This document shows, in pieces, positions 17,993-26,667 of a DNA stretch of 64,000 nt (its first letter is position 1; each line of letters begins with the position of its first letter). Below the pieces are notes generated by a model that worked only from the letters and a program-made list of their open reading frames with translations, was not told the origin of the DNA and did no database searches. The stretch spans positions 1,426,001-1,490,000 of the forward strand of contig NZ_JAMGBC010000001.1 in NCBI RefSeq assembly GCF_023516495.1, in the 5' to 3' direction. The translations under genes and the position numbers were made by a program. The stretch comes from Sphingomonas anseongensis (lineage in GTDB: Bacteria; Pseudomonadota; Alphaproteobacteria; Sphingomonadales; Sphingomonadaceae).

Positions 17993-19402
17993 TCAGTCGA
18001 ACAGGCTCCAGAGGTTCTTGCTCGAGAAGTCCCAGTGGAAGCTGTACTGAAAACGCAAGTCCTTGCCGGAATTCCCGTCGTTGTCCGTGCGCTTGCCCCA
18101 CAGCAGCTCGCCGCCGGTGAAGATGTTGCTGGCCGGGTGCCAGAGCAGGTTCACAGAGGCATATTGGCCCTTGTGGAACGCGTCCGGCGCCTGGAAGCTC
18201 GTGTTGTCCACCTGGTCGAAGCTGTAGCCGATCGCTGACGTCCACTTCTTTGACCAGTTGAGATCGACATACGCACTCATTCCGAACAGCTTCACTGCTT
18301 CCGCGCTCGGCACGAGCACGAGCGTGCCCGGCTGGGGAATGACGGCCGCGTTGGGCCCCAGGTCCATGCCGCCGTCGTTCATATAGGTCGCGATCCCGCG
18401 GCCGTAGACGGCGCCCAGTCGGAAGGTCGCGAGCGACGCCTTGAAGGAACCGGTGAGGTCGACGCCCCAGCCGAGCTCATGGCCTTTGGGCTTGTTGTCG
18501 GCGGTGCCGATCGTGTCGTACCCTACCCGGCGGAGGATACCGGCCAGCTGGACGTGGCCCCAGTCTCCCGCATAGCGAACCTGGGCGGTGAAATCGGGCA
18601 TCTTCTCGTCGTTCCGGATGTTCGAGGAGATGGACTCATCGATCAGGCGGAGATTTCCCGCGTCGATGTCGTTCGTCGCGTGCTCGAGAGCGACGGCCGC
18701 CTTCCAGCCGTTGCGGTTCCAGAACGTCCAGCGAAGTTGCGGGTTACGGACGAAGACCATCCCGGCCGGGCCCCAGTAATCGATGACGTTGGGGAAGATG
18801 TCGCCGTCCATGAACAGGGTGTTCGTCTGGCCGGCCAGGAACGGTCCCCAGCTGGCGTACATGTGCCGGACCCGCATCGTGGTCTGCCCGGCGTCGACAC
18901 CGGTGCCGTAAAGGTCGAATTCGAATTTCGCTTCATAAGGCTTGCCCGCGATCGTCCCCGTCGCCTTCGCTCCGAGCCGCGATTGGCGGACCGAGAAGAC
19001 CGACTGACCGTCGCTTCCGAATTGCCCCTTGATTGTCGGAATCCTCGACGGCCGAAGGGTCGCGTCCCAATCCGGATTCACGCGGTCGAAGTCCTGGATC
19101 GCATCGAGCTGGAGGAAACCGTAGAGCTCCAGATTGTGATCGGCCGACATGCCCTTGTGAGCAACTGGCGCTGCAACCGGAGGCGGCGGCGTGTTCGGAA
19201 CTCCGAGCACCGTCTCGAGCCGTCGCATCCGCGCCTGCAAGTCCTGCAGCTCCTGAAGCGCCTGCGCGCGCTGTTCCGGAGTGAGCTGGCCGGAGTCGGG
19301 CTGTGCCGCGGCTGCAGAAGCGGCTGTGCTGTCAGTTCCCAAGGCGTACGCCGGCGAGGCGAGAACCAGCGCCGATGCAGCCGCCAAATACCTGTACCGC
19401 AT
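17993..19402 (-). CDS. DcaP-like trimeric outer-membrane porin, 469 aa
   Basis: A signal peptide (MRYRYLAAASALVLASPAYA), then a short coiled coil (LTPEQRAQALQELQDLQARMRRLETVLG), then a beta-barrel starting LELYGFLQLDAIQDF, as in DcaP-like porins for small anionic solutes. Typical signatures include the DxxR segment at the constriction (VRQSRLGAKATG), WGPFLAGQTNTLFMD and alternating aromatic strands up to the C-terminus. Lying upstream of aspT-aspD-ansB on the same strand, it may let asparagine or aspartate into the periplasm; this is inference. The 264-nt gap to the divergent gene at 19676 should hold both promoters. Confidence 0.82.
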   Translation of the reverse strand: MRYRYLAAASALVLASPAYALGTDSTAASAAAAQPDSGQLTPEQRAQALQELQDLQARMRRLETVLGVPNTPPPPVAAPVAHKGMSADHNLELYGFLQLDAIQDFDRVNPDWDATLRPSRIPTIKGQFGSDGQSVFSVRQSRLGAKATGTIAGKPYEAKFEFDLYGTGVDAGQTTMRVRHMYASWGPFLAGQTNTLFMDGDIFPNVIDYWGPAGMVFVRNPQLRWTFWNRNGWKAAVALEHATNDIDAGNLRLIDESISSNIRNDEKMPDFTAQVRYAGDWGHVQLAGILRRVGYDTIGTADNKPKGHELGWGVDLTGSFKASLATFRLGAVYGRGIATYMNDGGMDLGPNAAVIPQPGTLVLVPSAEAVKLFGMSAYVDLNWSKKWTSAIGYSFDQVDNTSFQAPDAFHKGQYASVNLLWHPASNIFTGGELLWGKRTDNDGNSGKDLRFQYSFHWDFSSKNLWSLFD

Positions 19403-19675
19403 ATACCCTCCCGTCGGACCCCGAGGCCGGTCGATCGGACAGGAGCCTATGTTGATGCGGTTGGAGCGTCAGTGAGGGGCAACCCGCAGCATTACCGAGA
19501 AAAATACCTACGCGGCCCGCCGTCGCAGAGTGGCGCAGGCGAGGTGCTGGGCTCCTAGAGAAAAGCCCCGATAGCGGCGCGCGGGTGAGCTCTTAGGATT
19601 GGTTTGGCACAACCTCCTGCACTGGCGTGGCCGCCGCAACGAGCGCCACCGGGCAGGTAGCTGAAGGTGGCGGCC

Positions 19676-20776
19676 ATGACCGATACAGCCATTACCCGAC
19701 TGACCACTGGGCGAGTCGTCGACATCGTCCTTCCCTTGCTGCTGCTGGCGGTGCTCATCGCGCTTTGCGTGCAACTACTCGTCCCCTTCGTCGGGCTGCT
19801 GATTTGGACGATCATCTTCGCCGTCTGTTTCTACCCTGTTCACCGCAGGCTGAAGAAGTCGATGAGCAACCGGATGTCGGCGATTGTCATCGGCGTGGGG
19901 CTGTCCGCCCTGGTGCTCGTGCCGACGACCATCGCAGCGATCAGCGCCGCCGGCTCGATCCCCAAGGTCGTTGCCGCGATCCAGACGGGCGACCAGCAGA
20001 TCCCGCCGCCGCCAGAGCGGCTCCAGGGCCTGCCCGTGGTCGGCGCGCCGGCGCACGCGGCGTGGACTCAGGCGGCGACCGACATGCCGGCCTTCGCCCA
20101 GAAGTATAAACCGCAGCTCGCTACATTCGCCAAGGGCCTGGTCAGCTTTGCCGGAAGCCTCTTCGTGACGGTGCTCGCGATTGTCGCCGCCGTCGTCTTC
20201 GCAGCGATCACGCTCGCTTATTCGGAAAGCGCGCGTGCCTTCATCTCAAGCATCCTCGCCCGGATCACCGGCAGCCGCGAATGCGGCGAGCATTATATGG
20301 ATGTCATCGGAGCGACGATAAAATCGGTCGCGAACGGTGTCATCGGTGTCGCTTTCGTGCAGGCCCTTCTCTGCGGCATCGGCTTCTTCGCCGTCGGGGT
20401 TCCGGGCGCCGGATTGTTGTCGATCGTCGCGATGGCCCTTGGCGTGGTTCAGGTCCCGGTAGTGCTGGTCACCTTGCCGGCGATCGTCTGGGCCTTTTCC
20501 ACGCAGACCTCGACGGTGGCGATCATCTTCACCGTCTGGTCGGTTGTCGCCGGGCTCAGCGACGCGGTGCTCAAACCGATGATGATCGGCCACGGCCTGG
20601 AGGTTCCGATGCCGGTCATCCTGCTTGGCGTCATTGGCGGCGTGATGGCCTACGGCCTCGTGGGCCTGTTCATCGGCGCCGTCCTTCTCGCCGTCGGCTA
20701 TGTGCTATTCCGCGAATGGCTCGACGCGCCAGGGAAGAACGTCACGCAGCTGCCGCGCAAGCCACGGGCAGCGTGA
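19676..20776 (+). CDS. AI-2E/PerM family transporter, 366 aa
   Basis: Polytopic inner-membrane protein with the AI-2E family pattern: an N-terminal helix pair (DIVLPLLLLAVLIALCVQLLVPF, LIWTIIFAVCFYPVHRRLKK), a soluble stretch at about residues 90-135, and a C-terminal block of five helices with LLSIVAMALGVVQVPVVLV, GLEVPMPVILLGVIGGVMAYGLVGLFIGAVLLAVGY. Family members export small molecules or act as Na+/H+ antiporters; substrate unknown here. ATG 19676 is favoured over GTG 19667 because AGGTGG lies just upstream. Convergent with the ion-channel gene, 18 nt apart. Confidence 0.82.
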   Translation: MTDTAITRLTTGRVVDIVLPLLLLAVLIALCVQLLVPFVGLLIWTIIFAVCFYPVHRRLKKSMSNRMSAIVIGVGLSALVLVPTTIAAISAAGSIPKVVAAIQTGDQQIPPPPERLQGLPVVGAPAHAAWTQAATDMPAFAQKYKPQLATFAKGLVSFAGSLFVTVLAIVAAVVFAAITLAYSESARAFISSILARITGSRECGEHYMDVIGATIKSVANGVIGVAFVQALLCGIGFFAVGVPGAGLLSIVAMALGVVQVPVVLVTLPAIVWAFSTQTSTVAIIFTVWSVVAGLSDAVLKPMMIGHGLEVPMPVILLGVIGGVMAYGLVGLFIGAVLLAVGYVLFREWLDAPGKNVTQLPRKPRAA

Positions 20777-20794
20777 TCGAGCCGAAAGCCTTTC

Positions 20795-21469
20795 TCAATC
20801 CCGCTTGGGAGGGTCGAAGGCGCCGATAAGCCGTGCGACCATGACCGCGAGGAACAGCTGCCCGCCGATAACTTCAAGCACCGCGATTCCGCGGCTGATA
20901 TCGGTTCGTGGCAGATAGTCGCCATAGCCGAGCGTCGCGACCGTGACGAAGCTGTAATAGACGGCCGCGGATTCGGAAAACTTGCCTGGCCCGGAGAAGC
21001 TGCCGGGGGCCATATATTCGACTGCAGAGTAAAGGACGCCAAAGAACAGGCCGGCGAGAAGATAGGTGCTAAGCGCCGCATAGATCGTCTCGGAATCGAC
21101 GACCGGCGAGCTGACCGCAAAGCGCAGCGTACCGGCAGCCGCCGCGAGCCCCGCAAGGGCATAGACAACGAGAACCGGGCCGAAGTCGATAGGGACCTCG
21201 TCGCGTTCTGATATGAACCGGATCAGGATGAGCAGCAGGATTGCCGACACGAGGAACCAGCGGCCGCGCTTGCTGGCGCTTGGTATGACGGCAAGCAACA
21301 GGCAAAGCGCAAACCACAGTTTGATCACGAGCTGCGACAGCCCGAACGTGTTGGCCGTCGGCATCGCTACAAGCATGAGCAGCAGCGAATAGAATAGGAT
21401 CGCGTAGCGCGACTGGAAATAGGCCTGCCAGAACCCGGAACTGTGCAGCGGGCGTTTCAGACCCCTCAT
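20795..21469 (-). CDS. ion-channel-domain (K+ channel-like) membrane protein, 224 aa
   Basis: Four to five N-terminal helices (YAILFYSLLLMLVAM, LVIKLWFALCLLLAVI, FLVSAILLLILIRF, VLVVYALAGLAAAAGTL) precede a two-helix pore module with the selectivity filter TVATLGYGDYLP and inner helix IAVLEVIGGQLFLAVMVARLIG. This is the Ion_trans_2 arrangement of bacterial K+ channels, without a RCK domain. The frame is open to 21628, but the first membrane helix begins soon after ATG 21469, so that start is used. Confidence 0.78.
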   Translation of the reverse strand: MRGLKRPLHSSGFWQAYFQSRYAILFYSLLLMLVAMPTANTFGLSQLVIKLWFALCLLLAVIPSASKRGRWFLVSAILLLILIRFISERDEVPIDFGPVLVVYALAGLAAAAGTLRFAVSSPVVDSETIYAALSTYLLAGLFFGVLYSAVEYMAPGSFSGPGKFSESAAVYYSFVTVATLGYGDYLPRTDISRGIAVLEVIGGQLFLAVMVARLIGAFDPPKRD

Positions 21470-21730
21470 CTTTGAAGCCGTCTCGTCCACGATACGCCGC
21501 TGTTCGCGTCCCGCGAGCGCGACGCAATTGGGGTATCTGCTTAGGCGAGGGCAACTGTCCGCAGCGGACGAGGCTGAGACCCGTATCAGGGATGTCCCTA
21601 AGGGCTTCTGCGGAATCCCCCAATTCACGCACCCTGCCCAGTTCCACAGACCTTGGGCGAGGAAATCCGGCGGCGCACGCGCGCGTCGCTCAGGCAGGGC
21701 TCCGCGGACCGAGCCAGGGAGAAGATGTCG

Positions 21731-22582
21731 ATGGAGGGCGGAGGGCTGACCGACTGGCTGTCCCGACTCTCACTGTTGGAGGTCGCTCTCACCACGTTCG
21801 CCGCAATGCTACTCAGCGCCATCGCCGGCAATTTCGCCGGGCGCTTTCGTCTCGCACGGAGTGGCGGCGAAGCCGATGACCTGGCCTCGCAAGACGGGCC
21901 GCTTGTCGGCGGCACCCTCGGCCTCCTGGCGCTGTTGCTGGCCTTCAGCTTCGCGATGGTGCTGAACCGGTACGAAACACGGCGCGAACTGGTCACTCAG
22001 GAAGCGAACGCCATCGGCACCGCTTATTTACGGGTGCAACTCCTCGACGAGCCTCACCGGTCGCGGCTCAGTCAATTGCTGGTCGCTTATACCGACAACC
22101 GTATTGAGCTCGCGAACGGCGCGGATGTCAGTCGTCGCTTGCAGGTGAACGATGCGTTGCTGACGGCGATTTGGGCCGCCGTAACGGCATCGCGGGAATC
22201 CGCCCTCGCCCACGGAATCACAACGCCCCTGCTGCTTACGTTCAATGACCTGATCGATCGGGACACCGATCGCAAAGTGGCCCGCCAGCTGCAGTTTCCG
22301 CCTGAAGTCCTGAAGCTGCTCCTGATTTCACTTGTCGCCGCAGCGGCCGTCGTCGGTCATTCGGTCCCGACCGGGCGCACCTGGCCCTGCGCGCTAGTTC
22401 TTTTCGCAGTGCTCGCGCTGTCGGTGAGCGTGATCACCGATCTCAACCGCCCGACGTCTGGGCTGGAACGGGAATCGCAGCTGGCGATGATCATGCAGTT
22501 GCAGGCGATGCGAAACAGCCCGCCGACGATCTATGATCGCTTCCGGTCGCCCCCGCCTCGTGCCCAGGGTGCAGTAGAGTGA
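21731..22582 (+). CDS. DUF4239 (bestrophin-like) membrane protein, 283 aa
   Basis: N-terminal helices (LLEVALTTFAAMLLSAIAGNFAG and GPLVGGTLGLLALLLAFSFAMVLNRYETRRELVTQEANAIGTAYLR) match the conserved start of the DUF4239 family, with the hallmark FxxxRYExRRxLVxxEANAIGT segment. Two more helices sit near residues 205-245. ATG 21731 is 9 nt after GGAG; ATG 21725 also fits but would be too close. Its stop overlaps the GTG start of the outer-membrane efflux gene (GTGA), so it belongs to that operon. Function unknown; channel activity is suggested only by distant similarity. Confidence 0.78.
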   Translation: MEGGGLTDWLSRLSLLEVALTTFAAMLLSAIAGNFAGRFRLARSGGEADDLASQDGPLVGGTLGLLALLLAFSFAMVLNRYETRRELVTQEANAIGTAYLRVQLLDEPHRSRLSQLLVAYTDNRIELANGADVSRRLQVNDALLTAIWAAVTASRESALAHGITTPLLLTFNDLIDRDTDRKVARQLQFPPEVLKLLLISLVAAAAVVGHSVPTGRTWPCALVLFAVLALSVSVITDLNRPTSGLERESQLAMIMQLQAMRNSPPTIYDRFRSPPPRAQGAVE

Positions 22583-24018
22583 CGCCCGTGGTTGCACGGC
22601 TTGGCTACGCGGCCTCCTCGCTTGCTGTTGTCGCCGGCTGCGTCCAGGGCCCCGACTACGTCCCTCCGGCAATCACTCCGCCGGCTGCCTATCGGTACGC
22701 TCCCTCCTCGATTCCTCAGCCGCAAGACGCAATCGGCTGGTGGCAGCAATTCGGCGACCCCCATCTCGACTCGATGGTTGCCGAAGCACTCACAAACAAT
22801 CGCAATCTGGTCATTGCTGCGGCGCGCGTGGACGAGTTCGCGGCGATACTCGCCGGCACACGCTCGCAGGCCTATCCGCAGGTCGGCTATGGGCTCAGCG
22901 GCAACCGCTCCAGAAGCAGCGCGGACAAACTTCCGACCTTCATCGACCCACTGAGCACGACATTCACCAGCCTGTTGTCCGCAAGCTGGGAACTGGATCT
23001 TTGGGGCCGGATCCGGCGCGAGACCGAAGCTGCGCGGGCCAACCTGCTCGCCACCGAAGAAGGGCGACGGGGAGTCATACTGACGCTCATCTCTTCAGTG
23101 GTCTCCGTCTATGTCACGCTTCTCGACCTCGACGAGCAATTGCGGGTCACCGAGGCGACGGTTGCCGGCCGCAAGAAGTCGGTCGACCTGTTCGAAATGC
23201 GCCTGAAAGGCGGCTGGGTGTCGGAGTTCGAGATGTCGCAGGTGCGCGCGGAATATGAATCCGCGCAGAGCCAGCTTCCTCCGATCCGGCAGGCCATCGC
23301 GCTTCAGGAGCATGCGCTGTCGGTACTGCTCGGGCGAAATCCGGGAGGAATCGTTCGCACAGCCAAGCTTGAGTCGATGCGCCTTCCGACGCTACCGGCG
23401 GGCATCCCTTCCGAGCTTCTCGTGCGTCGGCCCGACATCCTTCAGGCCGAGCAGCAACTCGTCGCATCGAACGCCCTTATCGGCGTCGCCCGGGCGCAAT
23501 TCTTTCCGCGCATCACCCTGACAGGGCTTCTGGGTTTCGCCAGCGGTTCGCTCGGTAGCCTGTTCAGCGGGCCGGCGCGGACATGGTCTTTCACGGGCGA
23601 CGTCGCCGGGCCGATCTATACGGGAGGTGGCCTGACGGCCGCCGTCGACCAGGCGGAGGCGCGCCGGGTCCAATCGCTCGCCAACTACGAGCTGGTTATC
23701 CAGAACGCCTTCCGGGACGTCGAGGACTCGCTGGCCGACCTGCGGCACAGTGCCGAGCTGCGCGAGACCCTCGAGCGGCGGGTCGCCACCCTGCAACGCG
23801 GGGTCGAGCTGGCCAACGAGCGCTACGACAACGGCTATTCCGACTATCTCGAAGTCCTCGACACGGAGCGGAGCCTGTTTTCCGCTCAGCTTCAGCTCGC
23901 GTCGGCCCGCGGCGATTACGCGCGGGCGCTGGTGAACGTCTATCGCGCGCTTGGAGGCGACTGGACCCAAGAGCCGCCGGCGGCGGCCGCCGTGCTCGCA
24001 ACATCGGTAAAGCAATGA
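22579..24018 (+). CDS. NodT-family outer-membrane efflux lipoprotein (TolC-like), 479 aa
   Basis: Outer-membrane channel of a tripartite efflux pump. GTG start overlaps the previous stop. A lipobox (AVVAGC, Cys about 21) is followed by the NodT opening PDYVPP and WWQQFGDPHLDSMVAEALTNN, then the two OEP helical-hairpin repeats (for example ASWELDLWGRIRRETEAARANLLATEEGRR and RRPDILQAEQQLVASNALIGVARAQFFP, the invariant RPDI...AExxL motif). The end carries NERYDNGYSDYLEVLDTERSLFSAQLQLASARGDY. Coupled by ATGA to the next gene. Confidence 0.88.
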   Translation: MTPVVARLGYAASSLAVVAGCVQGPDYVPPAITPPAAYRYAPSSIPQPQDAIGWWQQFGDPHLDSMVAEALTNNRNLVIAAARVDEFAAILAGTRSQAYPQVGYGLSGNRSRSSADKLPTFIDPLSTTFTSLLSASWELDLWGRIRRETEAARANLLATEEGRRGVILTLISSVVSVYVTLLDLDEQLRVTEATVAGRKKSVDLFEMRLKGGWVSEFEMSQVRAEYESAQSQLPPIRQAIALQEHALSVLLGRNPGGIVRTAKLESMRLPTLPAGIPSELLVRRPDILQAEQQLVASNALIGVARAQFFPRITLTGLLGFASGSLGSLFSGPARTWSFTGDVAGPIYTGGGLTAAVDQAEARRVQSLANYELVIQNAFRDVEDSLADLRHSAELRETLERRVATLQRGVELANERYDNGYSDYLEVLDTERSLFSAQLQLASARGDYARALVNVYRALGGDWTQEPPAAAAVLATSVKQ

Positions 24019-25151
24019 GCACGACGCCCGCCCCCACGGAGATTGACGTCGGCACCGGTGCGGAACCCGGCCGGGCGCCGTCAAATCCGATGCGGAAGAT
24101 CATTGGCGCGGCTCTCGCCGTCATCGCCATCCTGTTCTTTTACCACGTGCTTGCCGACCGCTTCACTCCCTACACGTCTCAAGCCCGTGTCGAGACTTTC
24201 CTGACCCAGATCTCACCCGAAGTTTCCGGCGAGGTGATGGACGTCGCGGTGAAGGACAATGGTGCGGTCAGGAAAGGCCAGCTGCTGTTTCGGATCGACC
24301 CGGAGCCCTATGCCCTCGCGGTCCAGTCTGCCGAAGCCAATTTGTCCGTCGCACTCCAGGCGGCCGATGTGTCGGTTGCCGACGTCGCCGCCGCCCAGGC
24401 GCAGCTCCAGAAACAAACCGTCGATCTCGATGCCAATCGCAAGCTCGGCAAGATCGTTACCGATCTCGTCGACAAGAAGGCGCTGGCCGAGACCAACGCG
24501 ATTCGGGCCCTTGCCGAAATCGGGAAAACACAGGCGGACCGCGAAAAGGCGAAGGCCGATCTGCGCGCTGCCATCGCCAATCTCGGCGCTCCCGGCCGGT
24601 CGAACCCGAAGGTCAAGCAGGCCTATGCCGCGCTTCAACAGGCGCAGCTCGACCTTCGCAACACTACGGTCGTCGCTCCGGCCGACGGGATCGTCACCAA
24701 CCTGCGGCTCGCGCCGGGCCAGTATGTCGGCGCCGCCCAGCCCTTGCTCAGTTTCCTCGAGCGCGGCCCACGATGGATTTCGGCCGACATGCGCGAAAAC
24801 CAGCTGGGCAACGTGGCGCCGGGCCAGGACGTCACGATCGTGCTCGACATCCGTCCTGGCAGACTCTTCCACGGTCGGGTCCAGAGCATCGGCTGGGGGA
24901 TTAGCCAGGGTGACGAAGCGCCAACGGGCCAGCTTGCTTCAGTCGAATCGCAGAGCGGCTGGCTTCGCGATCCGCAGCGGTTCCCGGTGCGGATCATGGT
25001 GCTTCCGGATGAATCGAAGAAGGCCGGAATCGACGTCGGCCGAAGCGGAGCCCAGGCCAACGTCATCATCTTCACCGACGATCATTCCCTCCTGAATCCG
25101 ATCGGGCGGATCTGGATCAAGCTGGTCGCGCTGATGAGCTACTTGCAGTAG
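24015..25151 (+). CDS. HlyD/EmrA-type membrane fusion protein, 378 aa
   Basis: Periplasmic adaptor of the pump. A single N-terminal membrane anchor (KIIGAALAVIAILFFYHVLA) is followed by a lipoyl half-motif (ISPEVSGEVMDVAVKDNGAVRKGQLLFRIDP), an alpha hairpin (residues about 90-190), the second lipoyl half (VVAPADGIVTNLRLAPGQYV) and a beta-barrel domain (WISADMRENQLGNVAPGQDVTIVLDIRPGRLFHGRVQSI). ATG 24015 overlaps the NodT stop. EmrA/AaeA-like adaptors usually pair with an MFS or FUSC-type inner-membrane protein; the next gene is of the second kind. Confidence 0.88.
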   Translation: MSTTPAPTEIDVGTGAEPGRAPSNPMRKIIGAALAVIAILFFYHVLADRFTPYTSQARVETFLTQISPEVSGEVMDVAVKDNGAVRKGQLLFRIDPEPYALAVQSAEANLSVALQAADVSVADVAAAQAQLQKQTVDLDANRKLGKIVTDLVDKKALAETNAIRALAEIGKTQADREKAKADLRAAIANLGAPGRSNPKVKQAYAALQQAQLDLRNTTVVAPADGIVTNLRLAPGQYVGAAQPLLSFLERGPRWISADMRENQLGNVAPGQDVTIVLDIRPGRLFHGRVQSIGWGISQGDEAPTGQLASVESQSGWLRDPQRFPVRIMVLPDESKKAGIDVGRSGAQANVIIFTDDHSLLNPIGRIWIKLVALMSYLQ

Positions 25152-25153
25152 CG

Positions 25154-26206
25154 ATGGCCGTTGCGCTGTCGTCTCGCCGGCAAGGCATGGACCTCGCGCA
25201 GCTGGCACGGCTCCACTTCGTCCTCCGCTTCGGCTTTGCGACTACCGCGGCGTTCATCGTCTGCGAATGGTTTGAATGGCAGCCGTCGGCCCTTGCGCCG
25301 GTCCTGACCGCTGTCCTGCTCGCCAGCCTGCCGGCGAGCCCGCCCCCCAAGGTCGGGGTTTTCCTCATTCTCGTCATGGCAGTCTGTGCGTGGCTGGCGT
25401 TTTTTCTGACCACGTTTCTGAGCCCGGCCCCGCACCTTTTGCTCGCGCTCATCGGGCTGGTCATGTTCGTCGCTTTCGCCGGCCTTGCTCGCGCCAAGGG
25501 CCAGCTTCCGCTGACGCTGCTCCTCATTTGCATCTCTGTGGTGCCTGTCGTGACCCTCACGCTCTCGCAATTTGCCGGAATCCTCCCCGGATTGCTGGTG
25601 AAGGCGATGGCGCTCGCGGTCATCTTCACCTGGGTCGGGTTCGCCCTGTGGCCCCTCCCGTCGCCGAAGAGCCCCGAACCGCCCTCGCCTGCGCTGGAAT
25701 CGCCGGTCGCCGCGGCCGTGCTCGGCACCCTGATCGTGATGCCGGTGATGCTTGTCTATCTTCTGTTCGGTCTCACCGACGCCATTCCCGTGATGCTGAC
25801 GACCGTCCTCCTAGTCGCGAAGATGGAGGAGCACCGCGGCGCTGCAAGCGCCTGGGCGAAGCTCATCGGCAACTTCCTCGGCGGAGTCGTTGCCGTCGCC
25901 GCTTATTACGTCCTGCAGGTCGCGCCATCGCTGCCGATGCTGGCGGCCCTGACCTTCCTCATCGGTGTCGGTTTCGGCCTCCACATCGTCAAAGGCGGGG
26001 TGCGCGGCGGCAACGCGCTGATCGCCTACAACGCGACGATGGTCATCTTCGGGCTGGCCTTGCTGAAGGGTCCGAGCAATTCGGGAATCTGGGGTGCGCG
26101 CGTGCTTCAGTTCGGGATCGCCTGCACGTTCGCCGTCGCGATGATGCGGTTGCTCTGGCCGCTGCTCGACCGCCGCTCCAGTTCGCGTCCGGAGCCCGCG
26201 GGCTAG
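25154..26206 (+). CDS. DUF2955/FUSC-like inner-membrane protein, 350 aa
   Basis: Two nucleotides after the HlyD stop. About ten membrane helices in two blocks separated by a Pro-rich loop (PLPSPKSPEPPSPALES). Helix arrangement and motifs (LRFGFATTAAFIVCEW, WAKLIGNFLGGVVAVAAYYVL) resemble DUF2955 and the aromatic-acid exporter AaeB, but without the large cytoplasmic domain of AaeB. I infer that it is the inner-membrane component of an AaeA/AaeB-like export system for small aromatic or weak acids. Confidence 0.75.
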   Translation: MAVALSSRRQGMDLAQLARLHFVLRFGFATTAAFIVCEWFEWQPSALAPVLTAVLLASLPASPPPKVGVFLILVMAVCAWLAFFLTTFLSPAPHLLLALIGLVMFVAFAGLARAKGQLPLTLLLICISVVPVVTLTLSQFAGILPGLLVKAMALAVIFTWVGFALWPLPSPKSPEPPSPALESPVAAAVLGTLIVMPVMLVYLLFGLTDAIPVMLTTVLLVAKMEEHRGAASAWAKLIGNFLGGVVAVAAYYVLQVAPSLPMLAALTFLIGVGFGLHIVKGGVRGGNALIAYNATMVIFGLALLKGPSNSGIWGARVLQFGIACTFAVAMMRLLWPLLDRRSSSRPEPAG

Positions 26207-26276
26207 GGGTTTCCGGCAAGTCACAGCCCTGCGGCGACGGCGTAAGCTTCAAGGCGATGGCACCTGGAGATTTGCA

Positions 26277-26570
26277 ATGAATATCAGGCGGCTTTGGACC
26301 GGGCTCATCGCTCTCTGCGCCTCGAGCGGAGCAATTGCCGGAACGTGCAACATCGAGAGCTCCGCTCCTCCCGGGCAGTGGAAGTTCGTCAAGGTCTATG
26401 ATGTGCACAACGGCGAGATCGTGTTGCAGAGGGGCATCAGCGGCGGCCGCCGTTATGAAGTGACAGCCAAAGGCGATCGCATCCGGATCGATTGGAAGTT
26501 CGCAGGCGGAACGCACTACAATTCCGGGGCCGTCGTCACCTGCAAGGACGGACACATCGTCAAGTCCTAA
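26277..26570 (+). CDS. small secreted hypothetical protein, 97 aa
   Basis: Strong Shine-Dalgarno (TGGAGATTTGCA before ATG). A signal peptide (RLWTGLIALCASSGAIA) then a mature part of about 75 residues with two Cys (GTCNIES, VTCKDGH) that could form a disulfide, and beta-strand-like sequence (GQWKFVKVYDVHNGEIVLQRG). No family recognised. A hairpin follows 7 nt after the stop. Confidence 0.65.
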   Translation: MNIRRLWTGLIALCASSGAIAGTCNIESSAPPGQWKFVKVYDVHNGEIVLQRGISGGRRYEVTAKGDRIRIDWKFAGGTHYNSGAVVTCKDGHIVKS

Positions 26571-26577
26571 AGGCGAA

Positions 26578-26605
26578 AGCGCGGCAGCGTTTCCACTGCC
26601 GCGCT
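26578..26605 (+). terminator. hairpin downstream of the small secreted protein
   Basis: AGCGCGGCAG pairs with CTGCCGCGCT over an 8-nt loop, 7 nt after the stop codon at 26570. Only short pyrimidine stretches (CTCATCTCC) follow, so termination efficiency is uncertain. Confidence 0.55.
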
Positions 26606-26626
26606 CTCATCTCCACCGAGCAAGAT

Positions 26627-26659
26627 GGGAGGCCGTCCAAGGGGGGAAGACGGCCTCCC
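26627..26659 (-). terminator. hairpin downstream of the outer-membrane barrel gene
   Basis: An 11-bp perfect stem (GGGAGGCCGTC with its complement) and an 11-nt loop, located 8 nt past the stop of the minus-strand gene 26668-27588. Together with the hairpin at 26578 it separates two convergent genes. Confidence 0.55.
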
Positions 26660-26667
26660 GGGCAAGC

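Noticed and set aside
19598-19618. TGGCACAACCTCCTGCA, resembling a sigma-54 promoter upstream of the AI-2E gene
   Set aside because: The GG and GC elements are one base too far apart for a functional sigma-54 site, and no enhancer-binding protein gene is near.
23583-24014. In-frame N-terminal extension of the HlyD gene through the NodT gene
   Set aside because: It is the shadow of the NodT frame; the ATGA overlap at 24015 and the membrane anchor define the true start.
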